Shown here: piece after piece, positions 1 through 6,218 of the stretch
Numbering within the stretch: position 1 is the first letter of the stretch
Layout: each line of letters opens with the position of its first letter
NCBI GenBank assembly: GCA_964512045.1
Contig: CAZEJK010000183.1
Span: 1 to 10,297 of the forward strand
Source: CAZEJK01 sp964512045
GTDB lineage: Bacteria; Acidobacteriota; Thermoanaerobaculia; Thermoanaerobaculales; Sulfomarinibacteraceae
Length of the DNA stretch: 10,297 nt
Direction: 5' to 3'
The notes under the pieces: generated by a model
The model's database searches: none
Told to the model about the DNA's origin: nothing
The model's input: only the letters and a program-made list of their open reading frames with translations
Position numbers and translations under genes: made by a program

Positions 1-81
1 CTGGTGTACTCGGCCAAGGACACCGAGCACAACAACGCGGTGGTGCTGAAGCAGTACTTGGAGATGCTCGGAGCAAAGTGA
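1..81 (+). CDS. DUF488 family protein, C-terminal end (partial)
   Basis: Only the last 26 codons are in the window, ending in TGA at 79-81. The visible peptide begins LVYSAKDTEHNNAVVLKQYL. This resembles the C-terminal end of DUF488 (YeaO-like) proteins, where an L(L/V)Y(A/S)AKD..HN.AVVLK.YL pattern is typical. The biochemical role of that family is not established. The stop codon overlaps a possible GTG start of the next gene (GTGA at 78-81), and the following gene lies on the same strand at very short distance, so the two are probably co-transcribed. The call rests on a short tail matched from memory, so the family is likely but not certain. Confidence 0.7.
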   Translation: MVYSAKDTEHNNAVVLKQYLEMLGAK

Positions 82-104
82 GCCAATGGATTGAAGGAGA
101 CATC

Positions 105-380
105 ATGATCGAGCTGCTGTGCAGAAACCGCGTACGAGACTTCGCAAAGTGGAAGAGCGTCTTCGATGCCCACACCGCGGCCCACCAGAAGGCCGGGCTG
201 ACATTGAAGGCGCTCTGGCAGGAGGTGGAGACGCCAGGCAACGTGCTCTTTCTGTTCGCGGTGGAGAGCATTGACCGGGCCGAGAGGTTCATGGCCGACC
301 CGGTGTCCGAGGAGGCCGGCAGGGAGGCCGGCGTTATCGACGGCGAGTACTACTTCGTGCACCGCCTCGAGGGGAAGTGA
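105..380 (+). CDS. Small dimeric alpha/beta-barrel-like protein, unknown function
   Basis: A 91-residue protein starting MIELLCRNRVRDFAKWKSVF. The opening beta strand, the V-x-DF-x-KW-x-x-xF helix, the central LFLFAVES strand and the final EYYFVHRL strand match the layout of small ferredoxin-like proteins (antibiotic-monooxygenase, EthD and related DUF families) that dimerise into an alpha/beta barrel. No catalytic residue can be named. I chose ATG at 105 because AAGGAG at 94-99 sits at good spacing and the fold starts at MIEL. An in-frame GTG at 78 overlaps the upstream stop (GTGA) and also has a GGAG four bases ahead; it would add nine residues. The gene follows the DUF488 gene closely and is probably in the same transcript. 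Existence is well supported; function is open. Confidence 0.75.
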   Translation: MIELLCRNRVRDFAKWKSVFDAHTAAHQKAGLTLKALWQEVETPGNVLFLFAVESIDRAERFMADPVSEEAGREAGVIDGEYYFVHRLEGK

Positions 381-453
381 CAGCTCGCTGCGCCACTGCT
401 CGCTCGCGGGCATCGTGAGGTTGCGACGTGGTGATGTGCCGCGGCGCCAGAAT

Positions 454-495
454 CGGCGGGGATGGGATCGGTGGCTTCCGGTCTCATCCCCGCCG
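454..495 (+). terminator. Long hairpin downstream of the small barrel-like gene
   Basis: CGGCGGGGATG at 454-464 is the exact reverse complement of 485-495. In a + strand RNA the pairing continues inward through two G-U wobbles to 471/478, giving an 18-pair stem closed by the six-base loop 472-477. It lies about 75 bases after the stop at 380. No T-tract follows on either strand, so an intrinsic terminator is only one possibility; a transcript-end stabiliser or a dispersed palindrome is equally compatible. The wobble pairs favour the + strand as the folded RNA. Confidence 0.4.
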
Positions 496-561
496 TCGTG
501 CTTTCAGCCTGATCGAACACGTCAGCACGCGTCGACCGGCGATACTCGACCCTCGCAGCCA

Positions 562-907
562 GGCCGGATGCGGACCGGAGGTCCGCGGTCCGTGGAAGGT
601 CGTCGATGCTCCCGGCCCTCAAGACGCGGGCCGCCACAACCAGATTGCGACGCGCTCCGATTGTGGAAGCCTGCGTCTCGCAGGCTGGGGGTATGGGCCG
701 GTCTGGATCCTCAGCCGGGCCGGATGCGGACCGGAGGTCCGCGGTCCGTGGAAGGTCGTCGATGCTCCCGGCCCGCGAGACGTGGGCCGCCACAACCGGA
801 TTGCAGCGCTCTCCGATTGTGGAAGCCTGCGTCACGCAGGCTGGGGGCATGGGCGGGTCTGGGTCCTCAGCCGGGCCGGATGCGGACCGGAGGTCCGCGG
901 TCCGTGG
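562..907. repeat. Tandem array of a 156-bp palindrome-rich unit (2.2 copies)
   Basis: Two full units (562-717 and 718-873) and a 34-bp start of a third (874-907) repeat with an exact 156-bp period. By eye the two full units differ at about 11 positions. Each unit starts with GCGGACC-GGA-GGTCCGC (570-586, 726-742, 882-898), a perfect 7-bp stem with a 3-base loop. Each full unit also carries AGCCTGCG-TCT or TCA-CGCAGGCT (668-686 and 824-842), a perfect 8-bp stem whose only change falls in the loop. This is the structure of a REP/BIME-like or other intergenic palindromic repeat. Because 156 is divisible by three, several frames stay open across the array; I do not regard them as genes. Confidence 0.85.
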
Positions 908-947
908 TTGGTCGCCGGTTCTGCGCTGCTCCGGTCCTTCGCAACGT

Positions 948-960
948 GGAGGCGCCCTCC
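948..960 (-). terminator. Short hairpin downstream of lepB, possible terminator
   Basis: GGAGG at 948-952 pairs perfectly with CCTCC at 956-960 across a 3-base loop. On the - strand this begins about 26 bases after the lepB stop codon. An imperfect stem (around 959-978) lies between it and the stop. There is no T-run, so this is a weak candidate based on position and pairing only. Confidence 0.25.
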
Positions 961-986
961 TCTCGTGAAGATCGCGAGGATGCGCT

Positions 987-1664
987 CTACTCGAGACGCG
1001 TGAGGCAGCGGTCCCAGCGGGGGGCGTACCACGAGTCGGGATCCACGGAGACTGCGACTGCCCACGCGCGACCGAGAATGTCGCGCTCGGGCACGGTGCC
1101 GAACCAGCGCGAGTCCCGCGAGTTGTCCCGGTTGTCGCCCATCACGAAGTAGCGGCCGGGCGGGATCTGCATCGGCAAGGTGACGTTCGGCGCCGGATGG
1201 CGGGGATCGAGCACGATCGGGTGGCGGACCTCGCCGAGCAGCTCATCCGTCACGATCACCGGCTCTCCGGCCTCGCACTCGGGCAGCCCGTTCGGTGCCG
1301 CATAGTCCAGCGTCTGACCGTTCAGAATGACGCGGCCGGAGACCACCTGCACCGTGTCGCCCGGTACTGCCACCACCCGCTTGACCAGCCGGCGGCCGTC
1401 CTCCGGCGACAGCAGCACGATCACGTCACCGCGGTGCGGAGCGTCCCAGATCGCAAGACGGATCCGGGTGAACGGTACGCGCAGGCCGTAGGCGAGCTTG
1501 TTGACGACGATGCGATCGCCTTCGACGATGGTCGGGCGCATGGAGCCGCTTGGCACATCGTTCCAGTCGGCGACGGCCGAGCGCACCGAGGTCAGCACGA
1601 GCACCATCACCAGCATCGGCCGCACCCACTCACGCCACAGATCGAGCATCCGTCTACGGTTCAT
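987..1664 (-). CDS. lepB: Signal peptidase I
   Basis: A 225-residue membrane-anchored serine protease that removes signal peptides from exported proteins on the outer face of the cytoplasmic membrane. A single hydrophobic segment lies at residues 14-32. The PSGSMRPT motif places the catalytic serine at residue 41. The LVKRVVAVPGD motif places the catalytic lysine at residue 95. The GDNRDNSRDSRWFG motif of the family follows near the C-terminus. This is the Ser-Lys dyad and box set of the S26 family. The length is short compared with E. coli LepB and is typical of one-membrane-span forms. I chose ATG at 1664 because GGGAGG lies 7-8 bases upstream; the frame is open to 1763 but that extension is arginine-rich and lacks a better ribosome site. 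A GTG directly precedes the ATG. It is not obviously in an operon with the ankyrin gene, which ends 131 bp upstream. Confidence 0.95.
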   Translation of the reverse strand: MNRRRMLDLWREWVRPMLVMVLVLTSVRSAVADWNDVPSGSMRPTIVEGDRIVVNKLAYGLRVPFTRIRLAIWDAPHRGDVIVLLSPEDGRRLVKRVVAVPGDTVQVVSGRVILNGQTLDYAAPNGLPECEAGEPVIVTDELLGEVRHPIVLDPRHPAPNVTLPMQIPPGRYFVMGDNRDNSRDSRWFGTVPERDILGRAWAVAVSVDPDSWYAPRWDRCLTRLE

Positions 1665-1689
1665 CACGAGGCCTCCCCGCCTGGACATA

Positions 1690-1714
1690 CGAGAACGAGC
1701 TGCGTCGGTTCTCG
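1690..1714 (-). promoter_or_regulatory. Inverted repeat in the lepB leader
   Basis: CGAGAAC at 1690-1696 is the exact reverse complement of GTTCTCG at 1708-1714, with an 11-base spacer. It lies 26-50 bases upstream of the lepB start. It could be a leader hairpin or an operator half-site pair. No convincing -35/-10 pair was seen next to it, so its role is unassigned. Confidence 0.25.
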
Positions 1715-1795
1715 AGCAGCTGGGCTCCGCGCGACCGGGCCGGATCTCGTACACTTTCGCCATGTCACGAACAGTTCTGCACGTGCACTGCCGAG

Positions 1796-2326
1796 CTACT
1801 GCCGGGAGACGGAGGCCGCCAGCAGGAGCTTGAGCACACGTGGGTCGCCGTGATCACGGGCGACATCGAGCGGGGTCCGCCCGTGAACGTCGGCGAGCTC
1901 GGTGTCGGCCCCGGCATCCAGCAGCTCCCGCACCACATCGGCGTGTCCGGCCTCCACGGCATGCGCGAGCGCCGAGCGCCCATCCCCATCCACATCGTCG
2001 ACGTTCGCACCGTAGCCAAGGAGCTGCGACACGACCTCCGGCAGACCGAGGCTCCAGATTCCGCTGGCCACCATCAGTGCCGTGCGGTCCAGCGCCACCT
2101 CGCCGCGACCGAGCTTGAGGTCGCTGCGCGCGTTCACATCCGCGCCGAACAGCATCAGCGTGTACACCACCGGACGGTGGCCGCTCGCGGCCGCCAGCAT
2201 CAGTGCAGTGCGACCGTCGCCGTTGCGGGACTCGGGGTCGGCGCCGGCCCGCAAGAGCTTGCGCACCTGCTCCACCTTGCCAGCCCGCACCGCGGACAGC
2301 AGCCGCATTCGCTGGATCATCCCCAT
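1796..2326 (-). CDS. Ankyrin-repeat protein
   Basis: A 176-residue protein made almost wholly of ankyrin repeats, 33-residue helix-turn-helix modules that bind other proteins. Clear repeats are at about residues 37-68 (GRTALMLAAASGH...GADVNA), 80-112 (RTALMVASG...GANVDD), 115-146 (GRSALAHAVEAGHADVVRELLDAGAD) and 148-173 (GRTPLDVARDHGD). A degenerate N-terminal cap covers residues 5-34 (LLSAVRAGKVEQVRKLLRAGAD). There is no signal peptide or membrane segment, so it is likely cytoplasmic. The second and third clear repeats are separated by an insertion of about ten residues (LKLGRGEVAL region, 70-79). The start at 2326 has no strong ribosome site; an ATG two codons later (2320) is equally possible. 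The binding partner cannot be predicted. It lies between the beta-helix gene and lepB on the same strand, with 119 and 131 bp gaps. Confidence 0.9.
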   Translation of the reverse strand: MGMIQRMRLLSAVRAGKVEQVRKLLRAGADPESRNGDGRTALMLAAASGHRPVVYTLMLFGADVNARSDLKLGRGEVALDRTALMVASGIWSLGLPEVVSQLLGYGANVDDVDGDGRSALAHAVEAGHADVVRELLDAGADTELADVHGRTPLDVARDHGDPRVLKLLLAASVSRQ

Positions 2327-2445
2327 CGTGGGGCCTACTGTACCGCGACTTATCGCTCCTCTCAGGCCCTCGGTGCGACCACGACGCCCAGCGTGCGACC
2401 GTTCCTCTGACGGGCACTGAGGTTCGGCGCTGCGTCAACTGCGCT

Positions 2446-4413
2446 TCACTGCGGCAGCACGGTTGTGGGATCCGAGGTCACGTTATCCACCACCGAGCCG
2501 TAGCCGGTGAAGCGTCCATCCGACGTCTCGGTCCAGACGTCCACGTAGCCCCCTGCCACCGGCGCGTACGGAGCAAACACCTGGTTGATCTGGGTGTTAC
2601 CGTAGGCGGACAAGGACCGCGAGCCCTCGCCGAGCAGTGTCCCGTCGGGAGCGTGGAGTCGGTACCGAACAGTGGTGGGACGATTGCCCGCAACCAGCCC
2701 GAGGTTCGATCGGAAGTCGGTGTTCTCGGACATGAACAGGACCCGGACCCGCTCGTTCGCTGCAACGAGATCTGCCTCACGAACCCCGGGAATCCCCTGA
2801 CCGAAGGTCCCCTCCGCGCCCTGGTTGAAGGTCCGTGACATCGCCGACAGGCTGGAGCTCTCGCTCTGGACGAGCAGCGCGCCCACCGACTCGCTCAGAC
2901 CGAAGACCGTGGCGAGAACGTTGTCGAAGCGACGCGACTCGCCAGGCGCCACCGCGAAGCTGTCTGAGCTCATAGGGGTGGCGTTGTCGGTGTTCCGGGG
3001 CAACCAGCGCAGCACGAAGGTCGCCGTCGCAGCACCACCATTGTTGACCTCGAGATCGGTCACGAAGAACGATCCCTCCGCGCCGGCAGCGACCGCCGCC
3101 GCCGGCACCAGGATCGTGCTCAGCTCGCCTGCCCCGTCCGCGCATGACGCTGGCGGAGCCGTCAGCCAGGGGTCGAAGTCCACCGACCCGTCACCGGTGA
3201 TCTCCAGTACGTCGCCTTGGCCCGATCCCTCGCCTGCGGGCCCGGACGCGTCGCCCCACCAGTTCTGGACGGCCGCCAAGCCGATGGCGGTGCCTTCGTG
3301 GCGCAGGCCGGTCGCGTTGTTCTGGATGCAGTTGCCGGTCGAGGTGGTGTCCAATGAGGTCCCGTCCTCGATCAGAATACCCGTGTCGGTGAACTCGATC
3401 CGGTTGTTGGCGACGATATGGTTCTGCCCTTCATCGCCAAGCTGGATACCGGTCTCGACGAGCCCGGCGCCGCCTTCAGCATCCAGTCCGATCCAGTTCC
3501 CCACGACCAGGTTGTCGTCGCCACTCCCGGCCCGGGACGCGATCCAGACTGCCCAGCTCGCGGCTCCGAAGATGTTCCGCTCGGCCTGGTCGGCGAGCCC
3601 GTCGAGGTTGCTGCCAACAAGGTTGTTCGACGCGCCCTGGCGAATGTAGACGCCGGTACCCACCGAGGCGAGCGTGGAGCCATCCGGTCTGAGGCCGAAC
3701 AGGTTGCCGCTGATGACAGAGTCGCCTCCGGTGTTGATGTTGACGCCCCGGAACCCGCCCGCGAAGACATTGCTCTCGGCGAGATCACTCGTTCCGTCGC
3801 CGTCTGTGCCGATCAGACACGGGCCCGCTGCAAAAGCATCGCACCCCAGACAGATCCCGTTGCGCATGCTCCGGACCTCCGACCCATCTGCCGCGATCCC
3901 GAAGAGCGTGCACTGCACCGTAGCCTGACCGTCCCTTTCGATACGGATCCCAGTCTCCGCCTCCATCAGGGCCAACCCGCGCACCGTCACCATCTCCTGG
4001 CTCGTGATCCGCAGAAGGTACTCGATATCTCCCTCAAGCTGCACTCGCGGTCGCAGCGGTGCACCGTCTACCGCGCAGACGTTCGCTGGCGCCGCGCCGT
4101 ACCGCGGCTGCGTGGTCGCATCGATCACGACACCGGCATTCAGGTCCGGCAACGTGGACAGCAGCTCGATGCTGCAAACGCCCGCCGCGTCACACGCACC
4201 CTCGGGGATGTCAAACACGATGGTGTCCGAGCCCGGAGTGTCGTTGGCCTCCGTGATCGCCTGGCGAAGGCTCCCCGCGCCGTCATCGTTCGCCGTCGTC
4301 ACGACGACCTGTGCAGCCCCGACGGGCAACACCAGACAGCAGCTCAGCACTCCCAGCACCAGTCTCAAAGCCGATGAAACATACGCAGCACGAGTCGTCG
4401 CGGTCGAGAGCAT
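2446..4413 (-). CDS. Secreted right-handed parallel beta-helix protein
   Basis: A 655-residue exported protein. ATG at 4413 is preceded by GGAGG with a 5-base spacer; the open frame continues upstream to 4593 but without export features. Residues 1-34 form a Sec signal peptide with hydrophobic core LRLVLGVLSCCLVLPVGAA, likely cleaved just before QVVVTT. The mature protein opens with VTTANDDGAGSLRQAITEAN, the CSLREA-type start of many extracellular beta-helix proteins. A long run of N/G/I-rich turns follows (for example GVNINTGGDSVISGNLFG, GIQLGDEGQNHIVANNRIEF), ending near a QNWWGDASGP motif. The last roughly 180 residues (from STILVPAAAVAAG) form a separate module with SRTFNQ, GTFGQGIPGV and RSNLGLV segments, resembling C-terminal domains seen on exported proteins of Acidobacteriota-like genomes. 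No sorting tag or anchor is visible. Carbohydrate binding or surface adhesion is possible; no catalytic site can be named. Confidence 0.88.
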   Translation of the reverse strand: MLSTATTRAAYVSSALRLVLGVLSCCLVLPVGAAQVVVTTANDDGAGSLRQAITEANDTPGSDTIVFDIPEGACDAAGVCSIELLSTLPDLNAGVVIDATTQPRYGAAPANVCAVDGAPLRPRVQLEGDIEYLLRITSQEMVTVRGLALMEAETGIRIERDGQATVQCTLFGIAADGSEVRSMRNGICLGCDAFAAGPCLIGTDGDGTSDLAESNVFAGGFRGVNINTGGDSVISGNLFGLRPDGSTLASVGTGVYIRQGASNNLVGSNLDGLADQAERNIFGAASWAVWIASRAGSGDDNLVVGNWIGLDAEGGAGLVETGIQLGDEGQNHIVANNRIEFTDTGILIEDGTSLDTTSTGNCIQNNATGLRHEGTAIGLAAVQNWWGDASGPAGEGSGQGDVLEITGDGSVDFDPWLTAPPASCADGAGELSTILVPAAAVAAGAEGSFFVTDLEVNNGGAATATFVLRWLPRNTDNATPMSSDSFAVAPGESRRFDNVLATVFGLSESVGALLVQSESSSLSAMSRTFNQGAEGTFGQGIPGVREADLVAANERVRVLFMSENTDFRSNLGLVAGNRPTTVRYRLHAPDGTLLGEGSRSLSAYGNTQINQVFAPYAPVAGGYVDVWTETSDGRFTGYGSVVDNVTSDPTTVLPQ

Positions 4414-4442
4414 GACAACCTCCGGTTCGGTCACGAGCAGTG

Positions 4443-4457
4443 CCCGCCCACGGCGGG
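4443..4457 (-). promoter_or_regulatory. Leader hairpin just upstream of the beta-helix gene
   Basis: CCCGCC at 4443-4448 pairs perfectly with GGCGGG at 4452-4457 across a 3-base loop. In the - strand transcript it sits 30-44 bases before the ATG, immediately after a run of six U's (4461-4466). It is separate from the GGAGG ribosome site. A role in mRNA stability or translation is possible but not shown. Confidence 0.3.
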
Positions 4458-4501
4458 ATGAAAAAACCGACCGATCCGACGGCTCTCGGTGTGACCGATC
4501 T

Positions 4502-4534
4502 CCTGCGAGGCGCCCTGAACCGGGGCCTCGCAGG
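4502..4534. repeat. Perfect 10-bp inverted repeat
   Basis: CCTGCGAGGC at 4502-4511 is the exact reverse complement of 4525-4534, with a 13-base loop in which CCC/GGG can extend the stem past one bulge. It lies about 90-120 bp upstream of the beta-helix start. It could be a leader stem, an operator, or another dispersed palindrome like those at 562-907. Confidence 0.4.
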
Positions 4535-4690
4535 TTCACCGCGGCGCAGAAGCGGTCGCAGTCAGTGCTGAACGCCAAAGAAGACGGTACCACAATTGCG
4601 TCTGAAATGCATTCTCAATCACAGAAAGAGACTCCGCGGCTTCGATGAGCTCAGTGCAGGGGGTGCATACCGATGGAAGAGCGGACAGAG

Positions 4691-4759
4691 TGCGGGGGTA
4701 AACCCCGCAGCTACGAGGAGGCGTCGGAGGATGCTGTAGGCGCGGGTTGATCCCCGCGC
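4691..4759 (+). other. Cluster of three adjacent stem-loops (candidate structured RNA)
   Basis: Three stems follow one another with almost no spacing. TGCGGGG 4691-4697 pairs with 4703-4709. CTAC 4711-4714 pairs with GTAG 4736-4739 and encloses GCGTC 4721-4725 paired with GATGC 4730-4734, including one G-U wobble. GCGCGGG 4740-4746 pairs with 4753-4759. The wobble favours a + strand transcript. On the - strand the two outer hairpins would sit about 140-210 nt after the selD stop and could serve as 3'-end structures. No known RNA family was recognised; a tRNA-Sec was considered and rejected. Confidence 0.35.
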
Positions 4760-4852
4760 AGGTGTGGCTCAACGAAGGCGGTTGCCCCGGTCATGGTCAT
4801 CGTCCCGGGTCGACTTGGAGCGTCGGCAGCTGCTGGCTGGCCGTCATCCGGG

Positions 4853-4865
4853 GCCGGCTTCCGGC
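4853..4865 (-). terminator. GC-rich hairpin after selD, possible terminator
   Basis: GCCGG at 4853-4857 pairs with CCGGC at 4861-4865 with a 3-base loop, extended by one wobble pair. It begins about 35 bases downstream of the selD stop codon on the - strand, within a block of repeated CCGGGGCCGG sequence. No T-run follows, so Rho-independent termination is uncertain. Confidence 0.3.
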
Positions 4866-4899
4866 TGCCGGGGCCGGGGTGATCGCCGGGGTGGGTGCG

Positions 4900-6216
4900 C
4901 TAGCCGCTGTGCACCAGCCGGACGTGGCCGGGAGAACCCGCAACGCAGCGGCCGACGATCGCAGCCGCGGGGAGGCGACGCACAAGTGCAGTGGCCCGAT
5001 CAGGGGTACAGGCCACAAGGAGACCACCGGAGGTCTGCGGGTCGAGCGCCAGGTCGACGAGCACCGGATCGGCGCCGTCGTCCACCGACAGCACCGACGC
5101 GACGCTGTCGCGGTTCTTGCCGGCGCCGGCAGGCACCAGCCCCATCGCAGCCCCGTCGTACGCCCCCGGCAGCAGCGGCATCGCCTTCAGCTCGATCTCG
5201 ACAGCCAGCTCAGAGGCCGCCGCAACCTCGGCGGCATGGCCCACCAGCCCAAAGCCCGTCACGTCGGTCACGGCGTGCGGATCTGCCGCCCGCGCCGCCT
5301 CCGCGGCGTCGCGGTTCAATGTTGCCATCCAGCGCAGCGCCGTGGACAGGTGCTCCGCCGCCACCATCTCGGCCTTGGCGGCGGTGGTGACGACACCGGT
5401 GCCGAGCGGCTTGGTCAGCACGAGCAGGTCGCCCGCCCGAGCACCACCGTTCTCCCAGATCTCCTGTGGATGGACGGTGCCGGTCACCGCCAGCCCGTAC
5501 AGCAGCTCCTGCCCTTCCACCGTGTGACCGCCGGCGAGCACCGCGCCCGCCTCCTCGAGCGCCGACAGACCGCCGCGCAAGATCTCCTTGAGCGTGTCCT
5601 TGTCGTAGCTCGACAACGGAAAGCTCACCAGGTTCATCCCGGCGAGCGGACGACCGCCCATGGCGTACACGTCGGACAGCGCATTGACGGCCGCGATCCG
5701 GCCGAAGGTGTACGGGTCGTCCACCATCGGTGGGAAGAAGTCCGTGGTGTGGATGATTGCCACCTCGTCGGTGACACGCACCACGCCGGCGTCGTCCGCG
5801 CGCTCGATGCCGACGAGCAGATCGTCGGACTCGAGCTTCGGCAGGCCACACAGGATCGTGTCGAGCACACCCTTGGCGAGCTTGGCGCCGCAGCCGCCGT
5901 ACGCTGTCTGGCTGGTCAGCGCCACGTGCGCCAGCTCGGCGCCGCTGGCGGCGGCGAGATCTGTTGGCAGCCAGGCAGAGCCGGATCGCCGGTACGACGC
6001 CTGCGGTGCGAGGCGCAGCTCTTCCAGCACCCCGGCGAGCGCTCCAGACTCCTGACGACGCGCCTCCAGCACCACCCCACACTCCGAGCTGACACTGCGT
6101 GGCGCCGGCACCGAGTCCACGTCGAGGCCGCGCTCACGGCCAGCACGCTCTGCGCGCATGACGCGCTGGACCGTCCCGAACACCACCAGCAGATCCCGCG
6201 GTTGCAGCTCCGCCAT
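4900..6216 (-). CDS. selD: Selenophosphate synthetase with N-terminal DUF3343-like Se/S carrier domain
   Basis: Selenide, water dikinase makes selenophosphate from selenide and ATP, the activated selenium donor for Sec-tRNA, 2-selenouridine in tRNA and selenium-dependent molybdenum enzymes. The 438-residue protein has two parts. Residues about 9-76 (LLVVFGTVQRVMRAERAGRE, PAPRSVSSECGVVLE) resemble DUF3343, a putative Se/S carrier domain, with Cys46 in the SSECG motif. SelD occupies about residues 95-438: YGGCGAKL places the catalytic cysteine at 109 and the lysine at 112, followed by TTDFFPPMVDDPYTFGRIAAVNALSD, AMGGRP, LAGGHT, LTKPLGTG, TDVTGFGLVGH and DPQTSGGLL. The catalytic residue is Cys, not Sec; the position of E. 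coli Cys19 is Ala. ATG 6216 lies two bases after the desulfurase stop with GAGGGGG upstream; an in-frame TTG at 6222 is an alternative. Last gene of the operon. Confidence 0.96.
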   Translation of the reverse strand: MAELQPRDLLVVFGTVQRVMRAERAGRERGLDVDSVPAPRSVSSECGVVLEARRQESGALAGVLEELRLAPQASYRRSGSAWLPTDLAAASGAELAHVALTSQTAYGGCGAKLAKGVLDTILCGLPKLESDDLLVGIERADDAGVVRVTDEVAIIHTTDFFPPMVDDPYTFGRIAAVNALSDVYAMGGRPLAGMNLVSFPLSSYDKDTLKEILRGGLSALEEAGAVLAGGHTVEGQELLYGLAVTGTVHPQEIWENGGARAGDLLVLTKPLGTGVVTTAAKAEMVAAEHLSTALRWMATLNRDAAEAARAADPHAVTDVTGFGLVGHAAEVAAASELAVEIELKAMPLLPGAYDGAAMGLVPAGAGKNRDSVASVLSVDDGADPVLVDLALDPQTSGGLLVACTPDRATALVRRLPAAAIVGRCVAGSPGHVRLVHSG

Positions 6217-6218
6217 CG

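Larger units (their letters stand above)
381..986. other. Gene-free stretch of about 600 bp
   Basis: Between the + strand gene ending at 380 and the - strand gene ending at 987 I see no credible coding sequence. The stretch holds the 454-495 hairpin, the 156-bp tandem repeats, and near its right end a short palindrome. The apparent open frames here are arginine-, glycine- and proline-rich, lack ribosome binding sites, and follow the repeat period. The region separates two convergent transcripts. Confidence 0.6.
4414..4899. other. Intergenic region between selD and the beta-helix gene
   Basis: About 490 bp without a credible gene. Seen from the - strand it is the 3' flank of selD and then the leader of the beta-helix gene. 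It contains stem-loops at 4853-4865, 4691-4759, 4502-4534 and 4443-4457. A patch at roughly 4580-4630 is clearly less GC-rich than its surroundings and is the likeliest place for the beta-helix gene promoter, but I found no good -35/-10 pair. Short open frames here use poor starts and resemble nothing known to me. Confidence 0.55.

Noticed and set aside
271..1152. Long + strand open frame with a 52-residue repeated peptide
   Set aside because: It overlaps the small barrel-like gene and lepB, has no ribosome site, and its repeat is the translation of the 156-bp palindromic DNA repeat; several other frames are equally open.
3418..4377. 319-codon + strand open frame opposite the beta-helix gene
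   Set aside because: Antisense shadow of a gene with signal peptide and recognisable domains; no ribosome site or known motif.
4536..4772. 78-codon - strand open frame in the intergenic region
   Set aside because: Starts with TTG without a ribosome site, contains the hairpin cluster, and resembles no protein known to me.
4690..4773. Two GGTnnAnCCCCGC segments (4697 and 4745) resembling type I-E CRISPR repeats
   Set aside because: They share only about 10 positions, lie 48 bp apart rather than the expected 61, no third copy follows, and no cas gene is in the window.
4677..4800. Possible tRNA-Sec (selC) next to selD
   Set aside because: The GGGTTGATCCC arm has a 6-base loop lacking the TTC of a T-loop; no acceptor stem, no TCA anticodon arm and no CCA end could be placed on either strand.
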